Source: Pseudomonas sp. 5P_3.1_Bac2
GTDB lineage: Bacteria > Pseudomonadota > Gammaproteobacteria > Pseudomonadales > Pseudomonadaceae
Assembly: GCF_025465995.1 (NCBI RefSeq)
Contig: NZ_JANLNY010000016.1
Span: 43,756 to 107,755, forward strand
DNA length: 64,000 nt
Direction of reading: 5' to 3'
The number at the start of each line of letters is the position of its first letter. The first letter of the stretch is position 1. Below the pieces are notes generated by a model. It was not told where the DNA came from. It saw only the letters and a list, made by a program, of their open reading frames with translations, and did no database searches. The position numbers were made by a program, and so were the translations under genes. Shown here piece by piece: positions 18,466 to 27,934 of this stretch.

Positions 18466-19854
18466 TTATTGACCGCGGCGACGGGCCGCTTCCGGACCGA
18501 AGTCACCGGCGGTGATGTCCGGCTGGTTCAAGATGTAGCCTTTGCGCTGCTCGTTGATCAGGTTGAACGCCAGGTAGCTGCCGGCATTCAGGTCGTGGTA
18601 CAGGCCCACGCCGGCCTGCCAGCCCTGCAGGTCAGGCAGGTGGATCGTGTTGAGCATGGAGGTGCGCCACAGCTCGCCGCGGTTGTCGTAGTTGTCTGCC
18701 AGAACCGGGAACCAGCTGTCTTCGTCGATGTACAGGTCACGCTTGGCATACAGGTGACGGAAACCCTCCTTGAGGGTGGCACGAATGATCCATACCCGAC
18801 GCAGCTCGTAGCGCATCAGATCAGGGTTGATGTGATTGGGCGTAAGCATGTCGGCGTACTTCAGATCCTTGGAGTGGATCTTGTAGTTGTTGGCAGGCAC
18901 GTAAAGCTCTTGCTTGCCTACGATGTCCCACTTGTAACGCTGGCCCGAACCGTTGAATACACGTACCTCATCCACGGTGATCGAACCGCCGGTGCCCGGG
19001 AACGCCATGTCGTAACCATAACCAGGGGACTGACGCACACGACGGGTGCCCGGGTCGTAACGCCAGCTCTGAATCGGCTTGGCGACGTAATCCCAGTAGG
19101 TCACACCGGTGTTCACCTCCCCCTTGTCACGCTGCGGCAGCATGGTCAGGTTGCTGTAATAGGAGGAAACCGGCAGGTCCTTGGTGTAGATCACCTTGCC
19201 CGGCTCGTTGCCCGGCGACATGTTGCGCGAGTGCACGCGCCCCCAGTTGATCTTGCCATCCTTGAGTACATAGGCGTTGTCGGAGACGTAGTCCTCGGTC
19301 CAGGCATAGCGGCCACCCATGGTGGCGTTCATACGGATCTCCTCGGCACGCTTGGGGATTGGGAAGAACACGCCACCTGCGCGGCCCTCGATACCCTCGC
19401 CATCAGTCACCAGCTTGGCGATGCGGGCGTTCTCCAGAGTGGCGTCACAGACACCCTGGGTGTAAGTGAAGTCGCGGTGGCTCGGATACACCGGCATTTT
19501 GAAAGTCTGCGGATACTGCTTGAACAATGCCTTCTGACCTTCGGACAGGCGATCAGCATACTGACTCATGTTCTGCGCAGTGATGACGAACAGTGGTTGC
19601 TCATTGGCATAGGGGTTCTGCGGGTGGTGGCCAGTGCCCTTGAATTCGATCCCATCCGGCACACCCGACCACTTGCCGGTGAACTCAGGGATGCTGCCGT
19701 CAGCATTACCGGCCTTGATGGCCCCGAAACAGGTTAAATCATTGCCCAGTCGGGCGATTTCTTCAGCAGACAAAGCTGCATGGGCAATGGATACATGTCC
19801 CTGCAGAGCCAGCACAGCACCCAGACACAGACCGAGTTGATGGTTACGACGCAT
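18466..19854 (-). CDS. DUF1329 outer-membrane/periplasmic protein
   Basis: 462 residues from ATG 19854, preceded by AAGGAGAA; signal peptide ends in AHA|ALSAEE. DUF1329 proteins have a LolB/LppX-like fold that can hold a hydrophobic ligand; they occur with DUF1302 proteins, MMPL transporters and YCF48 proteins in loci for hydrophobic substrates. Conserved stretches include GGRYAWTEDYVSDNAYV, LPVSSYYSNLTMLPQRDKGE and RRVWIIRATLKEGFRH. Likely carries steroid between outer membrane and periplasm; this is inference. Has its own operator about 200 bp upstream. Confidence 0.85.
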   Translation of the reverse strand: MRRNHQLGLCLGAVLALQGHVSIAHAALSAEEIARLGNDLTCFGAIKAGNADGSIPEFTGKWSGVPDGIEFKGTGHHPQNPYANEQPLFVITAQNMSQYADRLSEGQKALFKQYPQTFKMPVYPSHRDFTYTQGVCDATLENARIAKLVTDGEGIEGRAGGVFFPIPKRAEEIRMNATMGGRYAWTEDYVSDNAYVLKDGKINWGRVHSRNMSPGNEPGKVIYTKDLPVSSYYSNLTMLPQRDKGEVNTGVTYWDYVAKPIQSWRYDPGTRRVRQSPGYGYDMAFPGTGGSITVDEVRVFNGSGQRYKWDIVGKQELYVPANNYKIHSKDLKYADMLTPNHINPDLMRYELRRVWIIRATLKEGFRHLYAKRDLYIDEDSWFPVLADNYDNRGELWRTSMLNTIHLPDLQGWQAGVGLYHDLNAGSYLAFNLINEQRKGYILNQPDITAGDFGPEAARRRGQ

Positions 19855-20055
19855 TTTGTTCTCCTTATAGACATCGACGATCAGCACCAGCGGCATCGCC
19901 ATGGGCACACAAGGGGTCACTCTGGAAAACTGCTGACAGACCTCTTGCATGAGGCCCGAGGCAGGCAGGTCTCAACTGAGACTTCGGCGCACCAGAATGA
20001 CGCCCTTCGCCCCGGCAGGGTGCTGCTGAATAACAACAGGAGAAGGAAGGTTCTA

Positions 20056-20074
20056 CATCGTCCGCACGGACTAA
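20056..20074 (-). promoter_or_regulatory. Candidate steroid-regulon operator (DUF1329)
   Basis: CATCGTCCGCACGGACTAA, with both half-sites intact, about 200 bases before the DUF1329 start; a second half-site TCGTCC lies at 20083-20088. Confidence 0.7.
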
Positions 20075-20109
20075 CGCGAATGTCGTCCGTGACATTCAAG
20101 GGAAGCGGA

Positions 20110-21357
20110 TCAGATGCTGGAAAGACGTCGTTCTGTCTCTCGGGCCGCAGCTGCGATGGGACGCACCACCGCTTGAGGCTGAGTTAGCGCAACCACGCTG
20201 TTGAGCATGATTCGGACCAGCTCAGTCTGGCGGCGCACACCGGTCTTCGAGAAAATCGAGCGCAAATGGGCCCGCGCCGTATTGCGCCGAATGTTGAGAG
20301 CCTCGGCTGCTTCCTCCAGCGAAAGGCCATTGGCCAACTCCAGGGCCAGCCCCGTTTCCGCTGGCGTCAGGTTGAACAACTGCTTGGTAACCAGGCTGCT
20401 GGCCTGGGACTTGCCGACGGCATCGCGGATATAGACAACCGCAGCGGGCCGCCCTTTACCCTCGACCAGCTCCTGGGAAGGTATGGGTTCGACAACCAGC
20501 CCAAAACTTACCTGCCCTGATGGGCGTGAAATAGACATCGCCTCGGCAGTGTTGCCCCCCTCCGCGCCAGGGCGCAACGCAATGCTGCGCAGCACCCGCT
20601 GCAGCTCGCGGTTGTCACTCGGGTAAGTTGCCTCCAGGCGCCCGCCGACCAATTTCAATCCATCATTGCTGCGCAGAATTTCCTGGGCTACCGGATTGAG
20701 CTCCAGCACCATGCTGCTCTCATCCAGGATCATGGTGGCTATCGACAAACGTCCGATCGCCTGGGAGAACAGACTGCCCAGGGAGGCACTGCGATCGAGC
20801 TGTGAATACATTTGAACTGCACGACGGATGTGCGGCAGGAAGAGCTCACAGAGCTTGCGCTCATCGTCGGAAAAACGCGGACTGGATCGCGGACGACTGA
20901 TGCGAAAGCGCAGGAGTCCACCATCCCGAGTGGTGATGTTGGCCCCCAGCGTATGGAACGTGTTGTAGGGTTTGCAATACAGCAGGTAATAGGTCGAGCG
21001 TTCCCACTCACCATCGTTCATCAGGTCCGCAATGGTGAAAACCTGATTGGGTGCAAGGTTGATAAAGGGAGCGGACTCGTCGTGGTAGGTCAGATACACC
21101 ACTTCGCCATTGGTCTCCCCCATGCCCGCAACATCGCCAGCAACGATCATGGGCGCTGGCACCGGCTCATCGGCCGCCCGCAGGATCAGGGTCACATAGT
21201 TGGCCTGGAACAGCTGGCGGACTTGATTCAATGCCTCGCCCAAACAACGAGTATCGAAAGCAGCTTCGTAGATGTTGCTAATAATCTTGTCGTACCGGGT
21301 AAAACTCAGTCCGACTCTTTCCAGCACCTGGTCTAGCGTCAAGGGATTCACGTGCAC
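20110..21357 (-). CDS. LuxR-family regulator, TeiR-like
   Basis: 415 residues from GTG 21357; a GTG two codons later (21351) has GAGG at better spacing. An N-terminal GAF-like region (~20-170), a PAS-like middle (~195-320) and a C-terminal LuxR helix-turn-helix (LTPAETGLALELANGLSLEEAAEAL, then IRRNTARAHLRSIFSKTG). No phosphoacceptor or acyl-homoserine-lactone domain is seen. C. testosteroni TeiR, a positive regulator of testosterone use, has this architecture. Together with the regulator at 48.6 kb it is the best candidate to bind the repeated 19-bp operator. Confidence 0.82.
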   Translation of the reverse strand: MHVNPLTLDQVLERVGLSFTRYDKIISNIYEAAFDTRCLGEALNQVRQLFQANYVTLILRAADEPVPAPMIVAGDVAGMGETNGEVVYLTYHDESAPFINLAPNQVFTIADLMNDGEWERSTYYLLYCKPYNTFHTLGANITTRDGGLLRFRISRPRSSPRFSDDERKLCELFLPHIRRAVQMYSQLDRSASLGSLFSQAIGRLSIATMILDESSMVLELNPVAQEILRSNDGLKLVGGRLEATYPSDNRELQRVLRSIALRPGAEGGNTAEAMSISRPSGQVSFGLVVEPIPSQELVEGKGRPAAVVYIRDAVGKSQASSLVTKQLFNLTPAETGLALELANGLSLEEAAEALNIRRNTARAHLRSIFSKTGVRRQTELVRIMLNSVVALTQPQAVVRPIAAAARETERRLSSI

Positions 21358-21364
21358 ACCTCGC

Positions 21365-21390
21365 AGAGCAGGTCCGGCCTGCTCTTTTTT
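21365..21390 (+). terminator. Terminator-like stem-loop on the plus strand, facing the regulator start
   Basis: AGAGCAGG-tccgg-CCTGCTCT followed by TTTTT, just upstream of the luxR gene and reading against it. It would stop antisense transcription; on the luxR mRNA it would form a leader hairpin. Confidence 0.5.
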
Positions 21391-21482
21391 ATTGTTATCA
21401 AACGCTTCGGTTAGCTGGTAGCAGGCACTCCCGAAGCGAACCCTTCATGCAGAATCATTTACCCTCCTTGGCCTCTACACCG

Positions 21483-23867
21483 TTAAACCGAATCAGCAGC
21501 AACCGCAGACGGTGCACGCTTGACCAATGACCGCCCCTGATTGAACCAGGCAGCCAGCGCCGGCAGCAGGAAGATCGCACCGAACACGTTGACCAGAAAC
21601 ATGAAGGCCAGCAGCAGCCCCATGTCGGCCTGGAACTTCAACGGTGCAAACGCCCATGTGCACACGCCGATCGACATCGTCAGCGCGGTGAACACTGCAG
21701 CCGTGCCGCGTTGGCACATGGCCTCGTAGAATGCCATGCGCAGATTCTTGCCCTCCGCCATTTCATGCTGAATACGCTCGTACAGGTAAATACCATAATC
21801 GACGCCAACACCCACACCTAAAGCCATCACAGGAAGTGTCGCCACCTTCAAACCGATGCCCAGCATGGCCATCAGCGCATTGCACAAGGTGGCCACGATA
21901 CCCAGCGGCACGAGGATGCACAGCACCGCTCGCAACGAACGGAAAGTGATCAGGCAGAACAGCGAGACCGAACCGAACAGCGCTGCGAGCATCACCACTT
22001 CGGCACGCTTGACCGCCTCGTTGGAGGCAGCCATCACGCCAACATTGCCCCCGGCGAGCTTGAACTGCACCTCTGGCACAGACACCTCGGCGATGATGCG
22101 CTTGGCCTCCTCGACCACATGGAACACCGTGGCGCCCTCATGATCGGTAAGGAAGATCAGAATCTGCATGCGCTGGCAGCCATCGGTAACCAGGCCATGG
22201 TCCGGTGAATAGGCCAGAGAGCCCTGCTGCAGCCCGCGCGAGGAGCCAGGGACCGCGGCCCAGCGCGGATTGCCTTCGTTGTTACCGGCAATCAGCTCCT
22301 TGCCCATCCCTGCCACGCTCTGCAGCGACTGCACGCCGGCGACGTTGCGCATCTTGAAGTCGAAGGCCTCCACAGAGCGCATTACCGCAGGGTTCAGGCA
22401 GGCCTCATCGCCCCCCTTGACCTCGGCAAATACGGCCAGCACGTCGAGCCCGATGGAGTAGCTGGAGATGATCTTGGCGTTATCCTGGTTGTAGCGAGAG
22501 TCTGCCCTCAGCTCCGGCGCCCCGGTGCCGATATCGCCCACCGCCAGCTGGCGTGCCTTGGTCACGCCGAAACCGAGCAACAGCAGACTCAAGGCAAATA
22601 CCACCAGCGCCGGCCCTGGTTCCGCCAACGCCGACAGGCGCCACCACAATGGATGAGGGGCCGTCGTAGCGCTGGTGCGCTTGCCTTGCTGTGCCACGCG
22701 TCCCAGGCTCATGTGCGAGATGATGATCGGCAGCATCATCTTGTTGGTGATGATCATCAGCATCACCCCGATGCACGCGGTCACCCCCAGCTCATGCACG
22801 ATCGGGATGTCGATCAGCATGATCACTGCGAAACCGAGCGCATTCATCAACAACGCCAGCGCACCGGGAATGAATATCTTGCAGAAGGCCTCACGCGCCG
22901 CACTGACCGAATCGGAGCCGGCCAGGACGTCCTGCTTCCAGGCATTGGTCATCTGCACGGCATGGGAAACGCCGATGGAGAAGATCAGGAAAGGCACCAG
23001 AATCGACATCGGATCGATACCCAGACCCAGCAAGGGCAGCAACCCCAGCAGCCAGACCACCGGCAGCAGCGCCACGCCCAGCGACACCAGGGTCAGCTTG
23101 AGCGAGCGGGTATACACCCAAAGCAGGGCCCAGGTGATGAAGAAAGCGGCGCCGAAGAAGCCAATCACCGTGCCCAAGCCCTCGACCACATCGCCGACCA
23201 GCTTGGCGTAGCCGACGATATTGATTTCGACCTTCGCGCTGCTGTACTTGGCGCGGATTTTTTCCAGCCCTTCGGCAATCTCCAGATAGGAGACCTTCTT
23301 GCCGGTGCGCGGATCGGTATCCTGCAGGTCGGCACGCACCAGGGCGGACTTCAGATCATTGGCCAGCAGACGGCCAATCTGTCCGGAGCGCATGGCGTTG
23401 CTGCGCACCTGCTGCAGATCCTGCTCGGTGCCGTTGTACTGCGGCGGAACCACCAGATCGCCGACGTAGCCATCCTCGGTGATCTCGATATAACGCACGT
23501 TGGGAGTGAAGAGTGAGGTCACGCTAGGGCGACTGACACCCGAAATAAAGAAGACCTCGTCGGTAACCTTCTGCAGAACCTCAAGGAACTCGGTGTTGAA
23601 AATGTCACCTTCACCGGTCCAGCGCACACTCACCATCACCCGATTGGCACCGGTGAAATTGCGACTGAAGTCGAGAAAGTTGGCCATGTAGTCGTGGCGC
23701 ACCGGAATCTGCTTGTTGAATCCCGGATCGAGACGAATCTGCGTGGCGCTGTAGCCCAGCACCAAGGTCACCAACAGGAACAGGCCAAGCAGCGCCTTAC
23801 GGTGCTTCATCAGCTGATCCGCCGACCACTGCACCCAGTGCTCCATCCGCGTTTGCTTGTGTGTCAT
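21483..23867 (-). CDS. MMPL/RND-superfamily transporter
   Basis: 794 residues from ATG 23867, overlapping the stop of the YCF48 gene by one base (TGATG). Two halves, each with one transmembrane helix, a large periplasmic loop and about five further helices; first helix KALLGLFLLVTLVLGYSAT, central cluster near residues 235-390, second cluster near 635-780. Sterol-sensing-domain-like topology as in the hydrophobe exporter HAE3/MmpL groups. Clustered with DUF1329/DUF1302, it probably moves steroids or their CoA-free intermediates across the envelope; direction unknown. Confidence 0.85.
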   Translation of the reverse strand: MTHKQTRMEHWVQWSADQLMKHRKALLGLFLLVTLVLGYSATQIRLDPGFNKQIPVRHDYMANFLDFSRNFTGANRVMVSVRWTGEGDIFNTEFLEVLQKVTDEVFFISGVSRPSVTSLFTPNVRYIEITEDGYVGDLVVPPQYNGTEQDLQQVRSNAMRSGQIGRLLANDLKSALVRADLQDTDPRTGKKVSYLEIAEGLEKIRAKYSSAKVEINIVGYAKLVGDVVEGLGTVIGFFGAAFFITWALLWVYTRSLKLTLVSLGVALLPVVWLLGLLPLLGLGIDPMSILVPFLIFSIGVSHAVQMTNAWKQDVLAGSDSVSAAREAFCKIFIPGALALLMNALGFAVIMLIDIPIVHELGVTACIGVMLMIITNKMMLPIIISHMSLGRVAQQGKRTSATTAPHPLWWRLSALAEPGPALVVFALSLLLLGFGVTKARQLAVGDIGTGAPELRADSRYNQDNAKIISSYSIGLDVLAVFAEVKGGDEACLNPAVMRSVEAFDFKMRNVAGVQSLQSVAGMGKELIAGNNEGNPRWAAVPGSSRGLQQGSLAYSPDHGLVTDGCQRMQILIFLTDHEGATVFHVVEEAKRIIAEVSVPEVQFKLAGGNVGVMAASNEAVKRAEVVMLAALFGSVSLFCLITFRSLRAVLCILVPLGIVATLCNALMAMLGIGLKVATLPVMALGVGVGVDYGIYLYERIQHEMAEGKNLRMAFYEAMCQRGTAAVFTALTMSIGVCTWAFAPLKFQADMGLLLAFMFLVNVFGAIFLLPALAAWFNQGRSLVKRAPSAVAADSV

Positions 23868-24838
23868 CACTTGCTCACCGCCAATCTGCTTTGATCGCCT
23901 TGAGAAACACCGTGTTCCCCTCCCACCAGAACCAGACGCGCGCTCGGCGCGGCAACGGAAGTCAGGGTGCCGAGGCCCTTGCGCCGGGTGCTTTCAATCA
24001 GCTGCCCCTGTTCATCCAGACGCACTAGCGTGCTGTCGGCGCCCACCAGGACCAGGCCCTGCCCTTCCGGCAGCCGCACATGGCCGTACAGCGGGTTGCC
24101 GTGTTCGAGCTTGAGGTGCTGCCACTGCTGGCCAAAATCGTCGGTTACGAAGACATTCCCGCGCATGCCGTAGACCACCCAACGCGTAGCGCTGAGGCGG
24201 GCCACACCAAAGAACGAGCCGCTGTAGAAGGACGGCAGTGTTTCCCAGTGCTCGCCGCCATCGAGGCTGCGCATGACCAGGCCCTGCTCGCCGACCAGCA
24301 TCTGCCGGCCGTCAGAACCGCCATCCATACCGTTGAGGTGGTAACCATCCGGATTGACCTCGCGGGCATTCCAGGTCAATCCGGCATCGGCAGACTCGTA
24401 GTACTTGCCGAAGCTGCCGAAGGCGAACGCCCGCTGACCGTCGACACTCCACACGCCCAACAGCGGCTCACCCTGTTCCTCGTCGTGGGCGACCTCCGTC
24501 CAGCTATTTCCGCCATCCTCCGAGCGCAGCAGCCATCCATCGTGGCCCACGGCGAGCATTACCCCGGAGCCCAATGCCGCGACCCCGGTCAGCGTGATGT
24601 CCCGTTGCGGCGAGACACTGGCCGGCAGCCAGCTCAAGGCATTATCACTGCTGAGCAAGATGGTGCCCCGCTCACCGACAGCAACCAACTTGTGCTCGAT
24701 GGCCACCATATCGTTGATCTGCACCCGATCAACATGCAGCGTGGTGGCGGCCATGGAGGCAGGATTACGAGGGGCGAAGGCATACGCCACGATTGCTATT
24801 ACCAGGGCGCTCATGCCATAGGCGATCAACTGACGCAT
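23867..24838 (-). CDS. YCF48/BNR-repeat beta-propeller protein, membrane-anchored
   Basis: 323 residues from ATG 24838 (GAGGG six bases upstream; an ATG at 24853 is possible). One N-terminal helix (LIAYGMSALVIAIVAYAFA) and then repeated units with GLxWxxR/ D-G-G-x-x-W marks (SEDGGNSWTEV, SADAGLTWNAR, SLDGGEHWETL, TDDFGQQWQHL), a periplasmic propeller related to Ycf48 assembly factors. Coupled to the MMPL gene. Propellers of this type recur beside MMPL/DUF1329 genes; a scaffold or substrate-handing role is inferred. Confidence 0.85.
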   Translation of the reverse strand: MRQLIAYGMSALVIAIVAYAFAPRNPASMAATTLHVDRVQINDMVAIEHKLVAVGERGTILLSSDNALSWLPASVSPQRDITLTGVAALGSGVMLAVGHDGWLLRSEDGGNSWTEVAHDEEQGEPLLGVWSVDGQRAFAFGSFGKYYESADAGLTWNAREVNPDGYHLNGMDGGSDGRQMLVGEQGLVMRSLDGGEHWETLPSFYSGSFFGVARLSATRWVVYGMRGNVFVTDDFGQQWQHLKLEHGNPLYGHVRLPEGQGLVLVGADSTLVRLDEQGQLIESTRRKGLGTLTSVAAPSARLVLVGGEHGVSQGDQSRLAVSK

Positions 24839-24903
24839 GAGTCGCCCTCGCATCTGGCAGGGAGATGCTTTAATGCACGCATTCTGCTTCCTCTTGTTTT
24901 CAG

Positions 24904-25134
24904 CTAGCGCAGAGCTGCCCAGAACGCCCCGATATCCGCCGGGGTGGGCATGTATCGCAACTCGTGGGAGGCGATGCTAGCGAATTGGACTTGAGCCGCT
25001 GCCGGCTTGATGTAGTGAGGAGTCGCCTGGTACAGCAACGGGACGAGAGCGATGGCGACGACAGGTACAACCAAGGCGACTGCCTTGATCCAGCTTGCCC
25101 GAGGCGATATCGGTTTACGCATGTCGACGGACAT
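24904..25134 (-). CDS. Small membrane-anchored protein heading the YCF48-MMPL operon
   Basis: 76 residues with GAGGAA eight bases before ATG 25134. One transmembrane helix (AVALVVPVVAIALVPLLY, residues ~18-36) and a ~40-residue outside tail ending PTPADIGAFWAALR. No known family. It is the first gene after the operator at 25232 and lies 65 bp before the YCF48 gene, so it is probably an uncharacterised subunit of the transporter system. Confidence 0.6.
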   Translation of the reverse strand: MSVDMRKPISPRASWIKAVALVVPVVAIALVPLLYQATPHYIKPAAAQVQFASIASHELRYMPTPADIGAFWAALR

Positions 25135-25165
25135 GGCGATTCCTCATTTTATTTTTGTTTTATAC

Positions 25166-25191
25166 GCCTGCCGGTGGTTAAACCGGCAGGC
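25166..25191. other. Stem-loop between thiolase and small membrane protein genes
   Basis: GCCTGCCGG (25166-25174) with CCGGCAGGC (25183-25191). No T run on either side, so it may be an mRNA stabiliser or processing site in the leader of the 25134 gene rather than a terminator. Confidence 0.5.
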
Positions 25192-25231
25192 AAAGGTATG
25201 CACTGATATTCGGATCAGGCACCCGCTCCCA

Positions 25232-25250
25232 CATCGTCCAAATGGGTTAG
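25232..25250 (-). promoter_or_regulatory. Candidate steroid-regulon operator (small protein-YCF48-MMPL)
   Basis: CATCGTCCAAATGGGTTAG, 97 bases before the small membrane protein; left half perfect, right half GGGTTAG instead of GGACTAG. Confidence 0.6.
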
Positions 25251-25295
25251 ATGCCGTACCCGCTGGTCAATGCAAAGCCCTGCGGGTCATCACGT

Positions 25296-26498
25296 TCAAG
25301 GCAGCTCGAACAGCCCCGCCGCGCCCATGCCGCCGCCGATGCACATCGACACCACCACATAGCGAGCACCGCGACGACGCCCCTCCAGCAGGGCGTGGCC
25401 AACCATCCGCGAACCGCTCATGCCGAACGGGTGACCGATGGCAATGGCGCCACCGTTAACGTTGAGATTGTCATTGGCGATGCCCAGGGCGTCGCGGCAA
25501 TACAGCACCTGGCTGGCGAAGGCCTCGTTGATCTCCCACAGATCGACATCGTTGACGCTCAGGCCAAAGCGCTTGAGCAGCTTGGGCACGGCATATACCG
25601 GGCCGATGCCCATCTCCTCCGGCGCACAACCGGCCACGGCTATGCCGCGGTAGATGCCCAGCGGAGTCAGGCCGCGGCGTTTGGCCTCGGCGCTGCTCAT
25701 CAGCAAGCAGGCGCTGGCACCATCGGAGAACTGCGAGGCGTTGCCGGCAGTGACGAACTCGCCCTGCTCCACCCACTTGCCGTCCTTCCAAACCGGCTTG
25801 AGCGCCGCCAGGTCCTCAAGCTTGGTGCTCGGGCGATTGCACTCGTCGCGCTCGGCCAGTACTTCCTCATGGCCGAGCGGATTGCCTTCCTTATCGAAGC
25901 ACAGCTTGTTGGCGCGCAGCGGCACGATTTCCTCGGCGAAACGCCCAGCCTGCTGGGCTGCCGCGGTGCGCTGCTGGCTCTGCAGGGCGTACTCATCCTG
26001 CGCGGCACGGCTGATATGGTAGCGGCGCGAGACGATCTCGGCAGTCTCGATCATCGGGATATAGGCGCTCGGCGCCACTTCCAGCACCGCCTGCGACTGC
26101 GCGCGATAGGTGTTCTTGTGCTTGGTCTGGGTCAACGACAGCGACTCCACGCCGCCGGCGATGGCGATATCCATCTCGCCGCAGAGGATGTTCTTGGCGG
26201 CCACCCCGATGGCCATCAGCCCGGAGGCGCACATCCGATCCAGGGCCATGCCCGGCACGCTGTGCGGCAGGCCGCCGGTATAGGCGCACAGGCGGCCGAT
26301 GTTGTAGGCCTGGGTACCCTGTTGCACCGCAGCGCCCATGATCACATCACCCACGGCGTCGCCCTCGACCCCGGCACGCTCAAGCACCGCACGCACCACA
26401 TGACCACCGAGTAGCGGGGCCTCGGTGTCGTTGAAAGAGCCACGGAAGGATTTGGCCAGCGCGGTGCGCGCAGTGGAAACAATAACGACTTCAGTCAT
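25296..26498 (-). CDS. Acetyl-CoA C-acyltransferase (thiolase)
   Basis: 400 residues from ATG 26498. Thiolase fold with nucleophile Cys in [16 protein letters not shown] (~residue 87), NEAFASQ, the [16 protein letters not shown] histidine motif and the second Cys in [14 protein letters not shown]. Cleaves a beta-keto-acyl-CoA. Distinct from FadA6 at 28.9 kb; last gene of ipdF-maoC-thiolase, so probably handles a later ring C/D or side-chain thiolysis. It overlaps the end of the MaoC frame region by a few bases only if the upstream GTG 26510 is used. Confidence 0.88.
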   Translation of the reverse strand: MTEVVIVSTARTALAKSFRGSFNDTEAPLLGGHVVRAVLERAGVEGDAVGDVIMGAAVQQGTQAYNIGRLCAYTGGLPHSVPGMALDRMCASGLMAIGVAAKNILCGEMDIAIAGGVESLSLTQTKHKNTYRAQSQAVLEVAPSAYIPMIETAEIVSRRYHISRAAQDEYALQSQQRTAAAQQAGRFAEEIVPLRANKLCFDKEGNPLGHEEVLAERDECNRPSTKLEDLAALKPVWKDGKWVEQGEFVTAGNASQFSDGASACLLMSSAEAKRRGLTPLGIYRGIAVAGCAPEEMGIGPVYAVPKLLKRFGLSVNDVDLWEINEAFASQVLYCRDALGIANDNLNVNGGAIAIGHPFGMSGSRMVGHALLEGRRRGARYVVVSMCIGGGMGAAGLFELP

Positions 26499-26506
26499 GA
26501 CGGAAC

Positions 26507-26977
26507 TCACTCACAAACGGGATTGAAGGTGTAACGGCTAACGGTGTCGACCACGCAGCCAGGGCGTTCACTGCCCTCGATTTCGATGCTGATGCGCACG
26601 ATGAACTGCACCGCAGCACCGATCAGCTCGGCACCCAGCACCTCGCCGCGCCCACGCACCCGCGAGCCGACCTTGACCGCCGCCGGGAAGCGGGTGCGGT
26701 CGCTGCCGTAGTTCACGCCCATGGCGAGGTTCTCCACGCTCATGAGCTGCGGCATGAACAGGTTGGCCAGGGACAGGGTCAGGTAGCCATGGGCGATGCA
26801 GGCGCCGAAGGGGCCCTGCGCGGCGCGCACCGGGTCCACGTGAATCCACTGATGGTCGCCAGTGGCCTCGGCGAACAGGTCGATGCGCTCCTGGGTAATG
26901 GTCAGCCAGTCGGTGTGCCCCAGCTGCATGCCGGCGGCGCCGAGCATTTGCTCGGCGTTCTTGAAGATCACGCTCAT
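26507..26977 (-). CDS. MaoC-like (R)-enoyl-CoA hydratase
   Basis: 156 residues, single hot-dog domain. Hydratase-2 motif [15 protein letters not shown] (catalytic Asp and His) at ~residues 35-50, then [16 protein letters not shown]. Hydrates an enoyl-CoA, here presumably a steroid-ring CoA ester. Lies between ipdF and a thiolase in one operon (gaps of about 10 bp), giving a hydration-oxidation-thiolysis set with the SDRs. Confidence 0.85.
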   Translation of the reverse strand: MSVIFKNAEQMLGAAGMQLGHTDWLTITQERIDLFAEATGDHQWIHVDPVRAAQGPFGACIAHGYLTLSLANLFMPQLMSVENLAMGVNYGSDRTRFPAAVKVGSRVRGRGEVLGAELIGAAVQFIVRISIEIEGSERPGCVVDTVSRYTFNPVCE

Positions 26978-26987
26978 CCGGGCCTCC

Positions 26988-27773
26988 TCAGGCGTGCTGC
27001 GAGCTGACCGACAGCACTTCGCCCACCATGTAGGAGGCGTAGTCGCTGGCGAGGAAAATCATCACGTTGGCCACTTCCCAGACCTCGGCAGCGCGGCCGA
27101 AGGCCTCGCGACTGGCCAGTTGCTCGAGCAGCTCCTGGCTGGAGGCCTTCCTGAGGAAGTCGTGCAGGGCAATGGACGGCGACACGGCATTGATGCGCAC
27201 GCCGCTTTCCGCGGCCTCAACTGCGCTGCACCGGGTCAGCGCCATGACGCCGGCCTTGGCCGCCGCGTAATGGGCCTGCTCCTTCTGCGCGCGCCAGCCA
27301 AGCACCGAGGCGTTGTTGACGATGGCACCGGCACCGCGCGTCTCCATGTGCGGCAGCATTGCGCGCGTCATGCGGAAGGTGCCGGTGAGCGTCACGTCGA
27401 TCACTCGCAGCCACTCCTCGTCGGTCATCTCGGTAACGCGTTTCTGACCACCGAGCCCAGCGTTGTTGATCAGTACATCGACGCCATTGAGCGTCTGCTC
27501 GGCCGCAGCCACCAGGGCCTGAACCTCCTCTTCCACCACCACATTGCACAGCTGGCCGTAGATGGCCTGCAGGCCGGTTTCAGCCTTCAGCCGTTCCACC
27601 GCTTCCTCGAGACGACGCGGATGGATATCGGAAATCATCAGCGCGCGACAGCCTTCTTCGGCGCAACGCTTGGCCGCGGCATAACCAATACCGGCGCCAG
27701 CAGCGGCGGTGATCAGCACGGACTTGCCAGCCAACAGTTGGTGGCCTGGAACGTAGGGGGGAGCTTGTCTCAC
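26988..27773 (-). CDS. ipdF: SDR, IpdF-like hydroxy-HIP-CoA dehydrogenase
   Basis: 261 residues. Rossmann motif TAAAGAGIGYAAAK and catalytic Ser/Tyr/Lys in NNASVLGWRAQKEQAHYAAAKAG. The unusual TAAAG (for TGxxxGxG), GWRAQ and the C-terminal SDYASYMVGEVLSVSSQ resemble the actinobacterial IpdF (Rv3559c type) acting on 5-hydroxy-methylhexahydroindanone-propionyl-CoA. First gene of the three-gene operon behind an operator 61 bp upstream. Confidence 0.7.
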   Translation of the reverse strand: MRQAPPYVPGHQLLAGKSVLITAAAGAGIGYAAAKRCAEEGCRALMISDIHPRRLEEAVERLKAETGLQAIYGQLCNVVVEEEVQALVAAAEQTLNGVDVLINNAGLGGQKRVTEMTDEEWLRVIDVTLTGTFRMTRAMLPHMETRGAGAIVNNASVLGWRAQKEQAHYAAAKAGVMALTRCSAVEAAESGVRINAVSPSIALHDFLRKASSQELLEQLASREAFGRAAEVWEVANVMIFLASDYASYMVGEVLSVSSQHA

Positions 27774-27833
27774 GGTAAAAACCTCGGCGATAAACAGTAC
27801 GCAGCTAGATATAAACGCCGGGCCAGCGCCTCA

Positions 27834-27852
27834 CATCGTCAAAACGGACGTG
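27834..27852 (-). promoter_or_regulatory. Candidate steroid-regulon operator (ipdF operon)
   Basis: CATCGTCAAAACGGACGTG, 60 bases before ipdF; both half-sites clear. Confidence 0.68.
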
Positions 27853-27862
27853 GGCCAGGCAT

Positions 27863-27900
27863 AAAAAACCCCCAGGGCCGTACAGACAGCCATGGGGGCA
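27863..27900 (-). terminator. Terminator ending the hsaC-to-SDR operon
   Basis: On the minus strand CCCCCATGG...CCCTGGGGG followed by TTTTTTAT, 35 bases past the SDR stop; separates the long operon from the ipdF operon, whose operator lies just behind it. Confidence 0.82.
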
Positions 27901-27934
27901 TAAAAGAGCGGGCAGATGGCTGCCCCAGCCTAAG

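Noticed and set aside
25166..25191. Terminator of the thiolase gene
   Set aside because: The stem is perfect but lacks a T run on either strand, so it is listed only as a stem-loop.
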